A stretch of DNA of 64,000 bases from Rhodocyclales bacterium (GCA_016183655.1 JACPEH010000008.1:248001-312000); one strand, 5' to 3'. Shown: positions 1 through 12,278, numbered from the stretch's first letter. The notes: a model not told the origin generated them from the letters alone. Program-made: numbers and translations.

Positions 1-422
1 TCGCTGTCACCGGCCTCGATCAGCCCGATCAGCCGTTCCTGGCCAGCAATGTAGCGCTGCCGGTTCTCGACGATCTGCTGCAGCAGCTCCTTGCCCTTCG
101 GGTTCTGCACCACTTCCTTCAGCTTCTCGACGATGCCGCCCAGCGTGCGCCGGGTCTCCAGCACCGTTTCCTTCTGCCGCTGCAGGTCCTCGCGGGAACT
201 GCTGAGCATCATGTTGCGCAGCGCGATGCCGATGCCGCTGCTGTGCACGACGATGTCGTTGGCCATGTTCGCGCGCGGCCAGCGTTCCTCGCCGACCGCG
301 TGCAGCGAATCGTTGAGCTGCCCCATGCGCGTGATGCCGATGGCGGAAACGACGAGCAGGAGCATGACGACCAGTCCGAACCCGAGCGCCAGCTTGGTTG
401 CAACCTTCATGTTTGCGAACAT
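1..422 (-). CDS. Methyl-accepting chemotaxis protein, N-terminal part (runs off the left edge)
   Basis: The visible 140 residues start MFANMKVATKLALGFG, followed by a hydrophobic segment at about residues 10-30 and then a helical region with QRQKETVLETRRTLGGIVEK-like heptads. This is the layout of a receptor with a four-helix-bundle (4HB_MCP) ligand domain in the periplasm. The HAMP and signalling domains must lie beyond base 1. The ATG at 422 has an AGGAGG sequence seven bases upstream. It lies 38 bases after cheA in the same direction, so it is probably the next gene of the chemotaxis operon. The ligand cannot be inferred. Confidence 0.85.
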   Translation of the reverse strand, partial: MFANMKVATKLALGFGLVVMLLLVVSAIGITRMGQLNDSLHAVGEERWPRANMANDIVVHSSGIGIALRNMMLSSSREDLQRQKETVLETRRTLGGIVEKLKEVVQNPKGKELLQQIVENRQRYIAGQERLIGLIEAGDS

Positions 423-460
423 TTTCTTGCCTCCTGGAGAACCCTGGATGAATGAACCGC

Positions 461-2632
461 TCACGCCGCCGGCGTGTGCGCCAGAACCTTTGCGCCGGCC
501 GGAGCCGCCGCGCCGTGCACCAACTGGGCGACGTCGAGGATCAACGCCACCTCGCCGCTGCCGAGAATGGTCGAGCCGGAAATGCCGCTGACCCCGGCAA
601 AGAGCCGCCCGAGCGGCTTGATCACCGTCTGGCACTCGCCGAACAGGCGGTCGACGGCGATCCCCGCCTTGCGCCCGCCGAAACGCACGACGACGATGTT
701 CTGCCGCGGCGGTTCGTCGCCGGCGACGGCGAACACCCGGCGCAGGCGCAGGAAGGGCAGCACCTCGCCGCGCAGGTTCAGGTAGTCGGCGCCGGCCGCG
801 CCGTCCGGCAGCTCGATGCACTCGACGACGGTGTCGAGCGGCACGATGAAGGTGGCCGGGCCGACGCCGACCTGGAAGCCGTCGATGATCGCCAGCGTCA
901 GCGGCAGGCAGATGCGCATCGTCGTTCCCCGGCCCGGCGCGCTGTCGATGTCGAGCGTGCCGCGCAAGGCCTCGACGTTGCTCTTCACCACGTCCATGCC
1001 GACGCCGCGCCCGGACAGGTTGGTCACCTGCTCGGCGGTCGAGAAGCCGGGTTCGAGGATCAGGCGGTGGATGTCGGCCGGCGACAGGTTGGCCTCGGCC
1101 GAGACCAGCCCCTTGTCGACCGCCTTCTGCAGGATGCGCGCGGCGTTCAGCCCGCCGCCGTCGTCGGCGACCTCGATGACGATGCTGCCCGACTCGTGGT
1201 AGGCATTGAGCGACACCGTGCCGCGCGCCGGCTTGCCCGCCGCGGTACGCTGCTCCGGCGACTCGATGCCGTGGTCGATGGCGTTGCGCACGAGGTGCAT
1301 CAGCGGGTCGCCGATCTTCTCGACCATCGACTTGTCGAGCTCGGCGTCGGCACCGCTGATCGTCAGTTCGATATCCTTGCCCAGCTCGCGGGCGACGTCG
1401 CGGACGACGCGCGGGAAGCGGCCGAAGACCTCGCCGATCGGCGTCATGCGCAGGCGCAGCGCGGAATCGCGCACGTCCTCGACCAGCCGCAGCAGGTTCG
1501 ACGCCGCCTCCTGCAGCTCGCGCTGGTTCGCCCGCCTGGCCTGCAGCTGCGTCGCCGCACCGGCAATGACCAGCTCGCCGACCTGGTCGATCAAGGCATC
1601 GAGCCGGTCGGCCGGGATCTTCATGCTCTTCGCCTCGCTGCTGCGCCGCTCCTCGACCTTCTTCTGCCGCGCCAGTGCGGCGTCGACCACCGCCGGCTGC
1701 ACCGCGCCCTGGCCGACCAGCACCTCGCCCAGGCGAAGCGGCGCCGTCACCGCCTGCTGCACGGCGAGCGCCCGCGCCAGCTCGTTCTCGGTAATGCTGC
1801 CGCAGGCGACGAGCAGCTCGCCGAGACGGAACTTGTCCTCGCCGGAGTCCTCGATCAGCGCCATGAAATCTTCCATGCGGCTGTGCGGCGGCAGGATCGT
1901 GATCCGCGACTGATCGAGCACGAATTCGAAGACGCTTTCGATTTCGGCCTTGCTGGCACCGCTCTTCAGCGCCACCTCGAAGCCGACGTAACACAGTTCC
2001 GCATCCAGCTCGGCCAGGTCCGGCAGCGCATCGACCACCGTTTCGATGTGGCTGACCACGCCCACGCTGCCGAGGAAATGGATCATCGCCAGCGGGTCGA
2101 AGCCGGACTGCAGCACCTCGCGCTCGAAGCGCAGCGACAGGTGCCAGCAGTCGTTGCCGATCGGTCCGCCGCCGCTCGCCTCGACCTCAACCTCGGCCGC
2201 CCCGGCGACGACGAGCGCCGGTACGCTGGCTGCTGCCGGCGTTGCCGCCGGCACGCCGACGGCCGCCCGCAGGCGCTCCAGCAGCGCGCTTTCGACCGAC
2301 GCGTCGACGCCGCCGCCATCGGTCGCCACGGCGACCAGGTCGGCCATGTGGTCACGCGATTCGAGCAGCAGGCCGACCAGCGCCGGCGAAAAGACGAGCT
2401 CCCCCTGGCGCAGCCGGTCGAGCAGCGTTTCCACCTCGTGCGTGAAGCGCACCACCGGGTCGAGCCCGAACATCCCCGCCGAGCCCTTGATCGTATGCGC
2501 GCAGCGGAACAGCGCGTTCATTTCCTCGCCTGCCGGCGCGCCGCTCTCGGCACGCAGCAGGATGCGCTCCATCTCGGCGAGGAGGTCGCGGCTCTCGTCG
2601 AAGAAGGTGGCCAATGCCTGCGACAGGTCCAT
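461..2632 (-). CDS. cheA: Chemotaxis histidine kinase CheA with an MshEN-like insert
   Basis: Hybrid kinase that passes phosphate from receptors to CheY. The 723-residue protein has an Hpt domain with phospho-acceptor His46 (CAHTIKGSAG), a middle region, a dimerisation domain around 338-400, an HATPase domain (N box LVRNAIDHG 448-456, G2 box GRGVGMDVVK 541-550) and a CheW-like domain at about 585-715. Between 269 and 323 two copies of an RLGExLVxxGxxxxxxLxxAL pattern occur 31 residues apart, like the cyclic-di-GMP-binding MshEN fold. A longer upstream reading frame exists, but ATG 2632 has GGAGG nine bases before it and overlaps nothing; the STAS gene ends two bases upstream. Confidence 0.93.
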   Translation of the reverse strand: MDLSQALATFFDESRDLLAEMERILLRAESGAPAGEEMNALFRCAHTIKGSAGMFGLDPVVRFTHEVETLLDRLRQGELVFSPALVGLLLESRDHMADLVAVATDGGGVDASVESALLERLRAAVGVPAATPAAASVPALVVAGAAEVEVEASGGGPIGNDCWHLSLRFEREVLQSGFDPLAMIHFLGSVGVVSHIETVVDALPDLAELDAELCYVGFEVALKSGASKAEIESVFEFVLDQSRITILPPHSRMEDFMALIEDSGEDKFRLGELLVACGSITENELARALAVQQAVTAPLRLGEVLVGQGAVQPAVVDAALARQKKVEERRSSEAKSMKIPADRLDALIDQVGELVIAGAATQLQARRANQRELQEAASNLLRLVEDVRDSALRLRMTPIGEVFGRFPRVVRDVARELGKDIELTISGADAELDKSMVEKIGDPLMHLVRNAIDHGIESPEQRTAAGKPARGTVSLNAYHESGSIVIEVADDGGGLNAARILQKAVDKGLVSAEANLSPADIHRLILEPGFSTAEQVTNLSGRGVGMDVVKSNVEALRGTLDIDSAPGRGTTMRICLPLTLAIIDGFQVGVGPATFIVPLDTVVECIELPDGAAGADYLNLRGEVLPFLRLRRVFAVAGDEPPRQNIVVVRFGGRKAGIAVDRLFGECQTVIKPLGRLFAGVSGISGSTILGSGEVALILDVAQLVHGAAAPAGAKVLAHTPAA

Positions 2633-2634
2633 GA

Positions 2635-2967
2635 TCAGGTCCTCCCGTCCGCGGCCGCGTCGCTGGCGCGGATCAGCAGCGGATCGCCGAGCTGTTGCCC
2701 GAGATTGGCCAGTTCGAGCACGCGCAGCACGGCCGCCGAGTGGTTGACGAAGCGCACCGTCTTGCCCGCGCAACGCTTGGCGGCGAGGATGATCTGCAGG
2801 CCGGCGGTATCCATCTCCTCGACGCCGGCGAGATCGACCTCGGTTTCATCGTGCTCCCGCACCGCGACGCTGAGCGCGGCCTGGATCTCGGCGGCGGTGG
2901 CAACGGTCACGTCGCCGTCGACGATGGCCCGGCAGGAACGGCCTTCTTCTTCGATTCGCATGCCCAT
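2635..2967 (-). CDS. STAS-domain protein in the chemotaxis operon
   Basis: A 110-residue single STAS domain of the SpoIIAA/anti-sigma-factor-antagonist type. The motif EEMDTAGLQIILAAKR has the conserved D-(T/S)-AG-L phosphorylation-site region, with Thr in place of the usual Ser after the Asp. Such proteins act as phosphorylation-controlled binding partners. Here it lies between cheY and cheA, with spacers of 10 and 2 bases, so it is co-transcribed with the chemotaxis kinase and probably tunes the array. No cognate serine kinase or phosphatase is visible. ATG 2967 follows GAGGGG. Confidence 0.85.
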   Translation of the reverse strand: MGMRIEEEGRSCRAIVDGDVTVATAAEIQAALSVAVREHDETEVDLAGVEEMDTAGLQIILAAKRCAGKTVRFVNHSAAVLRVLELANLGQQLGDPLLIRASDAAADGRT

Positions 2968-2977
2968 GGCCGGCCCC

Positions 2978-3343
2978 TCACATCACCAGCTTCGACACGG
3001 CCGCGAGCATCTGCTGGGGCTGGAAGGGCTTGACCACCCAGGCCTTGGCGCCGGCGTCCTGGCCGGCAAGCTTCTTGTCCTCGCCGGCCTCGGTGGTGAG
3101 CATGATCACCGGCGTGAACCGGTAGCCGACGTTCTTCTTCATCTCGCGCACGAAGCTCAGGCCGTCCATGTGCGGCATGTTGACGTCGGAGATGACCAGG
3201 TGGATCTTCTGGCCGGTCAGCTTGTCCAGCGCGTCGCGGCCGTCGCTGGCCTCGATGACCTCGTAGCCGGCGCCCTTCAGGGTCAATGCCACCACCTGCC
3301 GCAGCGACGCGGAATCATCGACGATCATGATCGTTTTCGACAT
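2978..3343 (-). CDS. cheY: CheY-type single-domain response regulator
   Basis: A 121-residue receiver domain with nothing attached. Acidic pocket Asp9/Asp10, phospho-acceptor Asp53 (ISDVNMP), Thr83/84 and Lys105 (VVKPF) are all present. It would receive phosphate from the CheA encoded two genes downstream and act on the flagellar motor or a pilus motor. The frame is open further upstream, but ATG 3343 is preceded by AGGAGG at ideal distance and gives the family length. The upstream MCP gene ends 14 bases away. Confidence 0.92.
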   Translation of the reverse strand: MSKTIMIVDDSASLRQVVALTLKGAGYEVIEASDGRDALDKLTGQKIHLVISDVNMPHMDGLSFVREMKKNVGYRFTPVIMLTTEAGEDKKLAGQDAGAKAWVVKPFQPQQMLAAVSKLVM

Positions 3344-3357
3344 GGAATTTCCTCCTG

Positions 3358-4563
3358 CTAGAAAAAGGTGATGCCTTGCGGCGAGTTGCCCTTGCCCGTA
3401 TCGAGCGTGTGCTGTTCGAGCGTGGTGTAGGTCTGTTCCAGTTGCCGGATCCAGCCGTCGACGTCGATCGCCGAGGGCGCCACCTGCTGCCGGGCGGCTA
3501 CCTCGTCGGCCTCGACCCGTTCGCACAGCCGCCCCATGTCGCCGCGCACGGCGGAAAGGATCTGGCTGACGCGGTCCTGGAACTGGAGCTGGACGATGAC
3601 GCCTTCGACCTGGGTCTGCACCGCGGCGCTGTCTTCCTCCAGCCGCGCCGAGGCGTCGGCCAGCGCCGACAGCGTGTCGTTGAACCCGGTCAGCACGCGG
3701 CCGATCGACGCCTCGGCGTCGCGCACCAGGTTCTGGTCGCTCTGCGCCATGCGGTCGGCGGCGGCCAGCGCCTCGGTCATCGCCCGGTTGGCCGTATCCA
3801 CGGTGTCGCGGATGTTGAGGCCGGTCTTGCCGGAAAGGTCGGAAAGCTTGCGCACTTCGTCGGCGACGACGGCGAAGCCGCGTCCGGTCTCGCCGGCACG
3901 GGCCGCCTCGATCGCGGCGTTGAGCGCGAGCAGGTTGGTCTGCTTGGCGATCTCGCCGACCTCGCTCGCCATCCGCTTCAGCTCGTCGGTCAGCGCAGCC
4001 AGCCGGGACACCGATTCGAGCAGCGTCTGCTTCTCGTCGAGCGCGACGTTCAGCGCCGCCAGGGTCGAGCTGAGTTCCTCCCGGGCATCGTCGATCACCG
4101 TCAGCACGCCGCGCTCGCCGCCGGTGGCGGCCCGCGATTCGCCGAGGGCGTCGCGCAGGCGGGCAAGGATCTCGTCGAATTCCTGCGTCAGCGTCGTCGC
4201 CGCCTGCTCGGTCTGCAGGCGGGAAACATCGATGTGGCCGGACCAGCGCCGCGAGGTCTCGGCGACCAGACGGCGCAGGTCGCCGGCATAGGCGGCGAGC
4301 ACGCTGCTCGCCGCAGCGTTATCGCGGGCGGCACAGGCATAAGCTTCCGCCTGCCGCCGCTCGCGCGCCCGCAGGCGGGCGGTGGCAACGATTCCCGCAG
4401 CGGCGAGAAAGAACGCGGCGGCCCAGGCGGCGACGCCGTCGGCCAGCAGCAACACGAGGACGCCGCCGGCGAGGCCGACCAGCGCCGCATCGGGAAGCGC
4501 TCCGCCCTCGTCCTTCATCGTCGGCAGCGGCATCACGCCGACCAGACTTTCCGTGGCTTGCAT
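3358..4563 (-). CDS. Methyl-accepting chemotaxis protein without a periplasmic sensor domain
   Basis: A 401-residue receptor. The only hydrophobic stretch is at about 25-62, long enough for a tight two-helix hairpin, so there is almost no periplasmic loop. The rest is coiled coil with the universal signalling tip at 203-240 ([20 protein letters not shown]...). The C-terminus ends PQGITFF, not the CheR-tethering NWETF type. Sensing is therefore probably cytoplasmic or membrane-state dependent. It is the first gene of the operon MCP-cheY-STAS-cheA-MCP. ATG 4563 follows a GGGGGA sequence. Confidence 0.88.
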   Translation of the reverse strand: MQATESLVGVMPLPTMKDEGGALPDAALVGLAGGVLVLLLADGVAAWAAAFFLAAAGIVATARLRARERRQAEAYACAARDNAAASSVLAAYAGDLRRLVAETSRRWSGHIDVSRLQTEQAATTLTQEFDEILARLRDALGESRAATGGERGVLTVIDDAREELSSTLAALNVALDEKQTLLESVSRLAALTDELKRMASEVGEIAKQTNLLALNAAIEAARAGETGRGFAVVADEVRKLSDLSGKTGLNIRDTVDTANRAMTEALAAADRMAQSDQNLVRDAEASIGRVLTGFNDTLSALADASARLEEDSAAVQTQVEGVIVQLQFQDRVSQILSAVRGDMGRLCERVEADEVAARQQVAPSAIDVDGWIRQLEQTYTTLEQHTLDTGKGNSPQGITFF

Positions 4564-4735
4564 CGTTCATCCCCCATGACGGTGACAAGGAACTGCTCGT
4601 ACGCCACCAATCTAGCGCCACGCCCATGTCATTGCCATTGGAGAAAACCCGGTGGGGATACCGGGGTTTACCCGGTCCGGGTGGCCCGTGGAGGAAGTCC
4701 TGATCGCCGGCCAGTGAGGAGCGGAGGGACAGGGT

Positions 4736-4803
4736 CGTCATCCCGCCCCCGCCTGCGAGGCTGCAGCCTGCAGCCTTGATTCCGGGTCAAGCCCGGAATG
4801 ACC
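4736..4803. repeat. Palindromic intergenic repeat
   Basis: The 271-base gap between the response regulator stop and the MCP start carries a sequence beginning GTCATCCCGC and ending GGTCAAGCCCGGAATGAC. Its ends are inverted copies of one another and it contains an internal ATTCCGGG/CCCGGAAT hairpin. This is the general form of dispersed palindromic repeats in many proteobacterial genomes. A second GC-rich hairpin (4649-4685) lies beside it. The rest of the gap shows no gene; it must hold the chemotaxis promoter, which I could not define. Confidence 0.5.
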
Positions 4804-4834
4804 GGATTACGCCGCCCGGATCCGGGCCGAGCGG

Positions 4835-5467
4835 CTACGGGCCCGGCGGCAGCAGGCCGAGCGTCGCGGCAACGGCCGCCAGCTCGCTGGAGGAACCGAC
4901 CTGCATCTTGCCGAGGATGCGGCTGCGGTATTCGTCGACGGTCTTCACCGTGATCCCGAGATCCGCCGCGATCTGCTTGCTGCGGCGGCCACCGGCGACC
5001 TGGACGAGGATCTCGCGTTCGCGCGGGGTGAGCTGCTCCAGGCGATGGCGGCTTGCCGCATGCTGCCCGCCCGGCTGGGCCGCCCGGGCGGCATCCGCCG
5101 ACAGCACCGCCTGGACGGTGTCGATCAGCACCTGGTCGCGGAAGGGTTTGGTCAGGAAATCGGCGGCGCCCCGCTTCATCGCCTCGACCGCCATCTCGAT
5201 GTCGCCGTGGCCGGTGATGAAGATCACCGGCGTGGCGATACCCATCTCCTTCATGCGCCGGTGCGCCTCGATGCCGGACAGTCCCGGCATCCGGATGTCC
5301 ATCACCAGGCAGCGGTACGAGGGCGCTTCCGGCGCGGCGAGGAAGTCCTGCGCCGATTCGAAGGTGTGCGCGGCGATGCCGATGCTGTCGAGCACGACGA
5401 CGATCGCCTCGCGCGTCGCCGCATCGTCGTCGATGACGGCGACCGGAACGGTATTCCTGTCAATCAT
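4835..5467 (-). CDS. FixJ/NarL-type response regulator
   Basis: A 210-residue two-domain regulator: receiver at 8-125 with Asp57 (MDIRMPG), the FITGHGD and TKPF signatures of the FixJ subgroup, and a LuxR helix-turn-helix at about 145-200 (LTPREREILVQVAGGRRSKQIA). It starts inside the last codons of the upstream kinase gene (ATGA overlap), so the two form a translationally coupled pair. The target genes are not known; FixJ, TtrR, StyR and NodW share this layout. Confidence 0.9.
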   Translation of the reverse strand: MIDRNTVPVAVIDDDAATREAIVVVLDSIGIAAHTFESAQDFLAAPEAPSYRCLVMDIRMPGLSGIEAHRRMKEMGIATPVIFITGHGDIEMAVEAMKRGAADFLTKPFRDQVLIDTVQAVLSADAARAAQPGGQHAASRHRLEQLTPREREILVQVAGGRRSKQIAADLGITVKTVDEYRSRILGKMQVGSSSELAAVAATLGLLPPGP

Positions 5468-7755
5468 GGCCTCCCTGCCTCCATTGCGCCGGCATCCGCC
5501 ACCGGCTCCCCCGGAGGAAACGCCGCTGCCTCGTCACCGTCGCTGGTCTCTCCCTCGCCGACGGGAACGGAGAACGAGAACACCGTGCCGCCGCCCTCGC
5601 GCGCCGCCGACCACAGGCGGCCGCCGTGGCGGGCGACGATCGAATGCGTGATCGAAAGGCCGAGGCCGAGGCCGTCGGGCTTGGTCGTGAAGAAGGGCTG
5701 GAAAACGTCGCAGGCGACCTGGCTGGGCAGGCCGCAGCCGCGATCGGCGATGTCGACGACGACCTGCTCGCCGTCGATGCGCGCCCGGACCAGGACGGCG
5801 CGCTGCTGCTCGCTCCCGGCCATCGACTGGATCGAATTGCGCAACAGGTTGAGCATCGCCTGTTCGATCAGCACGCGGTCGACCCGCACCGGCAGGGTGG
5901 TCTCCGGCAGTTCGACCTCGAAGCCGATACCCTGCGCCCGGTTGTCCAGGCGCACCCACTCCAGGCTCTCGTGGATCAGCGTGCGCAGGTCGAGCGCTAC
6001 CGGATGCAGCTCGCCGTGCCGCGAGAACTGCCGCATCCGCCACACCACCTGCCCGGCACGCAAGGTCTCGTTCTCGATGCGCACGGCCAGTTCGCGCAGC
6101 TGCGGGTAATCAGCGGCCTTGCGCACGAGCACGCCGGCGTAGCTGGCGACGACGCCGAGCGGCTGGTTGACCTCGTGCGCGATCGCCGACGCCATTTCGC
6201 CGAGCACGAGCAGGCGGTCGGCATGCGACAGGCGGTCGAGCTGGGCGTCGATCATCTTCTGCCGCAGCTTGCGCTGGGTGATGTCGCGGGTGGTGCCGAT
6301 GACCTTCGTCGGCCGCCGGTCGGCATTCGTTTCCATCGTCCGGCAACGGTAGCTGACCCAGATCTGTTCACCGTCGGCGCGGCGCAGCCGGCACTCGCCG
6401 TCGAGCTCGTCGACCTGCCCGGCGAGCAGCTCGCGGAAACCGATGCTGACCTCCGGCAGGTCGTCGGTGAAGAAAGCGGAGCTGTGCTCCTCCTGGCTGA
6501 CCAGCGCGGCATCCTCGGGCAGACCGAGCATCGACAGCCAGCGCCGCGAGCGGTAGATCATCCGCTCATCGACCCGCCACTCCCACAGCGCGTCGCCGTG
6601 CCCCTCGATGGCGAAGCGCCAGCGCTCCTCGCTTTCCCGCAGGCGCTGCTCGATCTCGACGCGCCGGCGAATGTCCCGGCGCGAGACGATCAGGCGGTAT
6701 TCGCCGTCGATCATGATGCGGCGGGCGGAAAGCGAGGTGACGATCTCCTCGCCGCGCTTGTTGCGGAAAACCGATTGCAGGTCGTCGATCGCCGCGCCGC
6801 GTATCACCAGCTTGCGCACCGTGCGCCGCTGCGCCTCGTTGCCCCATAGCTGGTGCGCGGTGGTGCGCGTGCCGATCAGCTCCTCGGCCGAGGACGCGGC
6901 CAGCTCGCAGTAGGCGCGATTGACCGCGACGAAGACGCCGTCGAGCTCGCAGGTGGTGACCGCCACCGCGTCCGGGAGGTGTTCGAGGAGGACGGCGAAG
7001 GATTCGCGGTTTTCGCGACTGATGTTCTCGGCGCTGCGCAGCGCATGGATGTCGCGGTGCACGCCGAGCATGCGCAGCGGGTGCTCGCCGTCACGCTCGA
7101 CCACCCGGCCGTGGGCGGCGATCCAGTGCCAGGAACCATCCTTGCAGCGCATGCGGTAGTCGGCGGAATACGATTCGCTGTCGCCGGACAGGCAGGCGGC
7201 CAGCGCGACGAGAACCCGGTCGCGATCTTCCGGGTGGATGCGCGAGGACCAGAAACCTTCCGCCTCGCCCTCGCCTTCCGCCTGCTCATAGCCCAGCATG
7301 CGGTACCAGTTCTCCGAGCGGAACCGCCGCCCCGAGCGAATGTTCCATTCCCAGACGCCGTCGCCGCCGATCTCGACGGCGTTGCGCCAGCGCAGATCGC
7401 CGTCCTCGTCGGCGTCGTCGACTTCCCGGGCGAACAGGAATACCGGCGAATCGTCGTCGGCGGGGAAATCCAGTCGCAGTTCCAGGCGCAGCAGCCCCCC
7501 GCCCTGGCGCCGATGGATCCGCAGCAGGATCTGCGAGCGGCCGGCGCCGAAAGCGTCGACGGTGGAGCGCGGTTCATCGGAAAGGAGCCGAAGTTCGCGC
7601 CCGAGCAGTTCGGCACGGCAATAGCCGTGGAGCGCACAGAAGGCCGGGTTGGCATGGAGGATTTCGCCGCTGCGCGACAGGATGGCCAGCGGCTCGGACA
7701 CCGTGTCCGCAAGCCTGGTCAGCGATTTATCGACAACGCGGCGACGAGCTGGCAT
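5464..7755 (-). CDS. Multi-PAS sensor histidine kinase
   Basis: A 763-residue soluble kinase with no membrane segment. Four PAS modules can be recognised (about 15-110, 125-240, 250-365 and 378-495), the second and fourth being PAS_3-like with WEW and RDI signatures. The H-box GEMASAIAHEVNQPLG carries His527, followed by an HATPase domain (NLLRNSIQSM, FFTTKPDGLGLGLSI). The H-box form with NQPL is that of the FixL/DctB/TtrS class. It overlaps its partner regulator by four bases. The signal is unknown; no heme-PAS histidine was confidently identified. The 225 bases before it hold no obvious gene or hairpin. Confidence 0.9.
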   Translation of the reverse strand: MPARRRVVDKSLTRLADTVSEPLAILSRSGEILHANPAFCALHGYCRAELLGRELRLLSDEPRSTVDAFGAGRSQILLRIHRRQGGGLLRLELRLDFPADDDSPVFLFAREVDDADEDGDLRWRNAVEIGGDGVWEWNIRSGRRFRSENWYRMLGYEQAEGEGEAEGFWSSRIHPEDRDRVLVALAACLSGDSESYSADYRMRCKDGSWHWIAAHGRVVERDGEHPLRMLGVHRDIHALRSAENISRENRESFAVLLEHLPDAVAVTTCELDGVFVAVNRAYCELAASSAEELIGTRTTAHQLWGNEAQRRTVRKLVIRGAAIDDLQSVFRNKRGEEIVTSLSARRIMIDGEYRLIVSRRDIRRRVEIEQRLRESEERWRFAIEGHGDALWEWRVDERMIYRSRRWLSMLGLPEDAALVSQEEHSSAFFTDDLPEVSIGFRELLAGQVDELDGECRLRRADGEQIWVSYRCRTMETNADRRPTKVIGTTRDITQRKLRQKMIDAQLDRLSHADRLLVLGEMASAIAHEVNQPLGVVASYAGVLVRKAADYPQLRELAVRIENETLRAGQVVWRMRQFSRHGELHPVALDLRTLIHESLEWVRLDNRAQGIGFEVELPETTLPVRVDRVLIEQAMLNLLRNSIQSMAGSEQQRAVLVRARIDGEQVVVDIADRGCGLPSQVACDVFQPFFTTKPDGLGLGLSITHSIVARHGGRLWSAAREGGGTVFSFSVPVGEGETSDGDEAAAFPPGEPVADAGAMEAGRP

Positions 7756-7980
7756 GGCTCACGACCGACGGCAACGCCGATGGGAATTCGCGCGCATATC
7801 CCCTTCCTGGCAGGTTGAGCTTGCACTGGCGGGGCAACGGAAACCGTTGCCGCCGGGGCATGGCGTCAAGCGGAACCGGATGAGACAGGATTGGCGACAG
7901 CCCCGGCGCATCATAAACCGAAGGCGCGGCGCATGCCAATCGGGTCAGGCGGGATCGCTGCGGTATTTGATTGGCGGCGG

Positions 7981-9318
7981 CTAACGCCCCCGGCCTTTCT
8001 TGCGCGCCTCGGCATCGAGTGCGCGCAGGTGCGCCAGCTTCTCGCCGATCTTCGTCTCCAGCCCGCGCGCGACCGGCCGGTACCAGCGCGTTTCCGGCAT
8101 GCCGTCGGGGAAGTAGCTTTCGCCGGCGGCGTAGCCGCCGGCCTCGTCGTGGGCGTAGCGGTATTCGCGGCCGAAGCCCATTTCCTTCATCAGCCTGGTC
8201 GGCGCGTTCCTGAGGTGCGGCGGCACCGGCCGCGAGCCGTCCTCGGCGATGAAGGCGCGCACGGCGTTGTAGGCGTTGTAGGCGGCGTTCGATTTGGCGG
8301 CGACGGCGAGATAGACGACGGCGTTGGCCAGCGCCAATTCGCCCTCCGGCGAGCCGAGGCGTTCGTAGGTTTCCGCGGCGCTGATCGCGATCTCGGCGCC
8401 GCGCGGGTCGGCCAGCCCGATGTCCTCCCAGGCCATGCGCACGATGCGCCGCGCCAGGTAGCGCGGGTCGGCGCCGCCGTCGAGCATGCGGCAGTACCAG
8501 TAGAGCGCGGCATCCGGGTCGGAGCCGCGCACCGACTTGTGCAGCGCCGAGATCTGGTCGTAGAAGGCGTCGCCGCCCTTGTCGAAACGGCGCAGCTGCT
8601 GCGCCAGCGTGGCGTTGACGAAGTCGCCGTCGACCGTGTCGCGATGGGCGGCCTGCGCCGCGGTGCGGATCTGTTCGAGCAGGTTCAGGAGCTTCCTTGC
8701 ATCGCCGTCGGCGACGCCGCACAGGCGCGCGCGCGCCGCCTCGTCGAACGTCAGCCCGGCGAGCGCGGTGCCCGCGGCACGGTCGAAGAGCTGCCCCATC
8801 TCGTCAGCCGACAGCGACTGCAGCGTATAGACCGAGGCGCGCGAGAGCAGCGCCGAATTGACCTCGAACGACGGGTTTTCGGTGGTGGCGCCGACGAAGG
8901 TCACCAGTCCGGATTCGACGAAGGGCAGGAAGGCGTCCTGCTGCGACTTGTTGAAGCGGTGCACCTCGTCGACGAAGAGGATGGTCCGCCGCCCCTGCCC
9001 GCGCGTGATCTCGGCGCGGGCGATCGCCTCGCGGATTTCCTTGACGCCGGAGAGCACGGCGGAGAGCGCGATGAAGTCGGCGTCGAAGGCGTCGGCCATC
9101 AGCCGCGCCAGCGTCGTCTTGCCGACGCCCGGCGGTCCCCAGAAGATCATCGAATGCGGCTGCCCGGCCTCGAAGGCGAGCCTGAGCGGCTTGCCCGGCC
9201 CGAGCAGGTGCGACTGGCCGACCACCTCATCCAGCGTCTTCGGGCGCAGCTGCTCGGCGAGCGGGGCGAAGGCACTGCCCGGCGCCGCGTCGGCAGCCGA
9301 TGAGAAGAGGTCAGTCAC
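7981..9318 (-). CDS. rarA: Replication-associated recombination ATPase RarA/MgsA
   Basis: AAA+ clamp-loader-like ATPase acting at stalled replication forks. The 445-residue protein has Walker [10 protein letters not shown] at 61-69, a VDEVHRF Walker B, and the C-terminal tetramerisation region with the family sequence [17 protein letters not shown]. The first codon is GTG at 9318, since the ATG just upstream is out of frame. It follows lolA by six bases. The order ftsK-lolA-rarA is widely conserved in proteobacteria, which supports the call. Confidence 0.95.
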   Translation of the reverse strand: MTDLFSSAADAAPGSAFAPLAEQLRPKTLDEVVGQSHLLGPGKPLRLAFEAGQPHSMIFWGPPGVGKTTLARLMADAFDADFIALSAVLSGVKEIREAIARAEITRGQGRRTILFVDEVHRFNKSQQDAFLPFVESGLVTFVGATTENPSFEVNSALLSRASVYTLQSLSADEMGQLFDRAAGTALAGLTFDEAARARLCGVADGDARKLLNLLEQIRTAAQAAHRDTVDGDFVNATLAQQLRRFDKGGDAFYDQISALHKSVRGSDPDAALYWYCRMLDGGADPRYLARRIVRMAWEDIGLADPRGAEIAISAAETYERLGSPEGELALANAVVYLAVAAKSNAAYNAYNAVRAFIAEDGSRPVPPHLRNAPTRLMKEMGFGREYRYAHDEAGGYAAGESYFPDGMPETRWYRPVARGLETKIGEKLAHLRALDAEARKKGRGR

Positions 9319-9324
9319 GGCGCA

Positions 9325-9942
9325 TCACTCGCCGAGGACGTCGGCGCCCTTGGGCGGCACGAAGCGGAAGACGGAAGCGGCGAGCGGCGGGTTCTTCTCG
9401 ACCCTTGCAAAGACCAGCGAGGTCGCCTGGCCGAAGCTGTCGGTCAGTTCCATCGCGCGCAGTTCGTTGCCGGCGAAGCCGAGGCGGACGCGCTCGAAGC
9501 CGGTGTCGGCGGCCTTCGGTATCGCCTCCAGCCATTCCAGGCCGTCCTTCGTGCCGGCATCCTTCAGCGTGAAGTGCTTCTCCAGCGCGGCGACGCCTTC
9601 GCCGGCGAGCAGCGCCGCCGGCGAGCCGGCGAGCGCGGCGCCCTGCTTCTTCACCGTCACCTGGTTCAGTTCGGGGTCGTGCAACCAGACCTTCTCGCCG
9701 TCGCCGACGATCGTCTGCGGGTACGGCTTGTCGATCTGCCAGCGGAACTTGTGCGGCCGCGCGATGGCCATGCTGCCGGAGGAAAACTGCGGCTTGCGGC
9801 CGTTCTTCGGCATCACCGTCTGCGAAAAGTCGGCGCGCAACAGCTTGGTCGTTTCGAGGAAATTGCGCAGACGGTCGACGGCGTCGGCCCGGGCGGTGGT
9901 CGCCGCCAGCGCGAGCAGCAGGGCAGGCAACAGGATTCGCAT
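9325..9942 (-). CDS. lolA: Outer-membrane lipoprotein carrier protein LolA
   Basis: Periplasmic chaperone that moves lipoproteins from LolCDE to LolB. Signal peptide [19 protein letters not shown] then a domain with the LolA pattern LRADFSQTV...[27 protein letters not shown]. Length 205 residues, normal for the family. Start uncertain: three ATGs in frame (9969, 9954 and 9945/9942) lie in a repeated GTGATGCGCGGA-type stretch, the first overlapping the ftsK stop. I prefer 9942 because it gives a compact signal peptide and has GGAGGA just before it. Confidence 0.92.
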   Translation of the reverse strand: MRILLPALLLALAATTARADAVDRLRNFLETTKLLRADFSQTVMPKNGRKPQFSSGSMAIARPHKFRWQIDKPYPQTIVGDGEKVWLHDPELNQVTVKKQGAALAGSPAALLAGEGVAALEKHFTLKDAGTKDGLEWLEAIPKAADTGFERVRLGFAGNELRAMELTDSFGQATSLVFARVEKNPPLAASVFRFVPPKGADVLGE

Positions 9943-9971
9943 CATTCCTCCGCGCATTATTCTTCCGCGCA

Positions 9972-12278
<2,307 letters not shown>

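Noticed and set aside
452-3361. 969-codon plus-strand frame opposite cheA, STAS and cheY
   Set aside because: Antisense shadow of high-GC codons: Arg/Asp/His/Gln-rich, no domain, and fully covered by recognisable genes on the minus strand.
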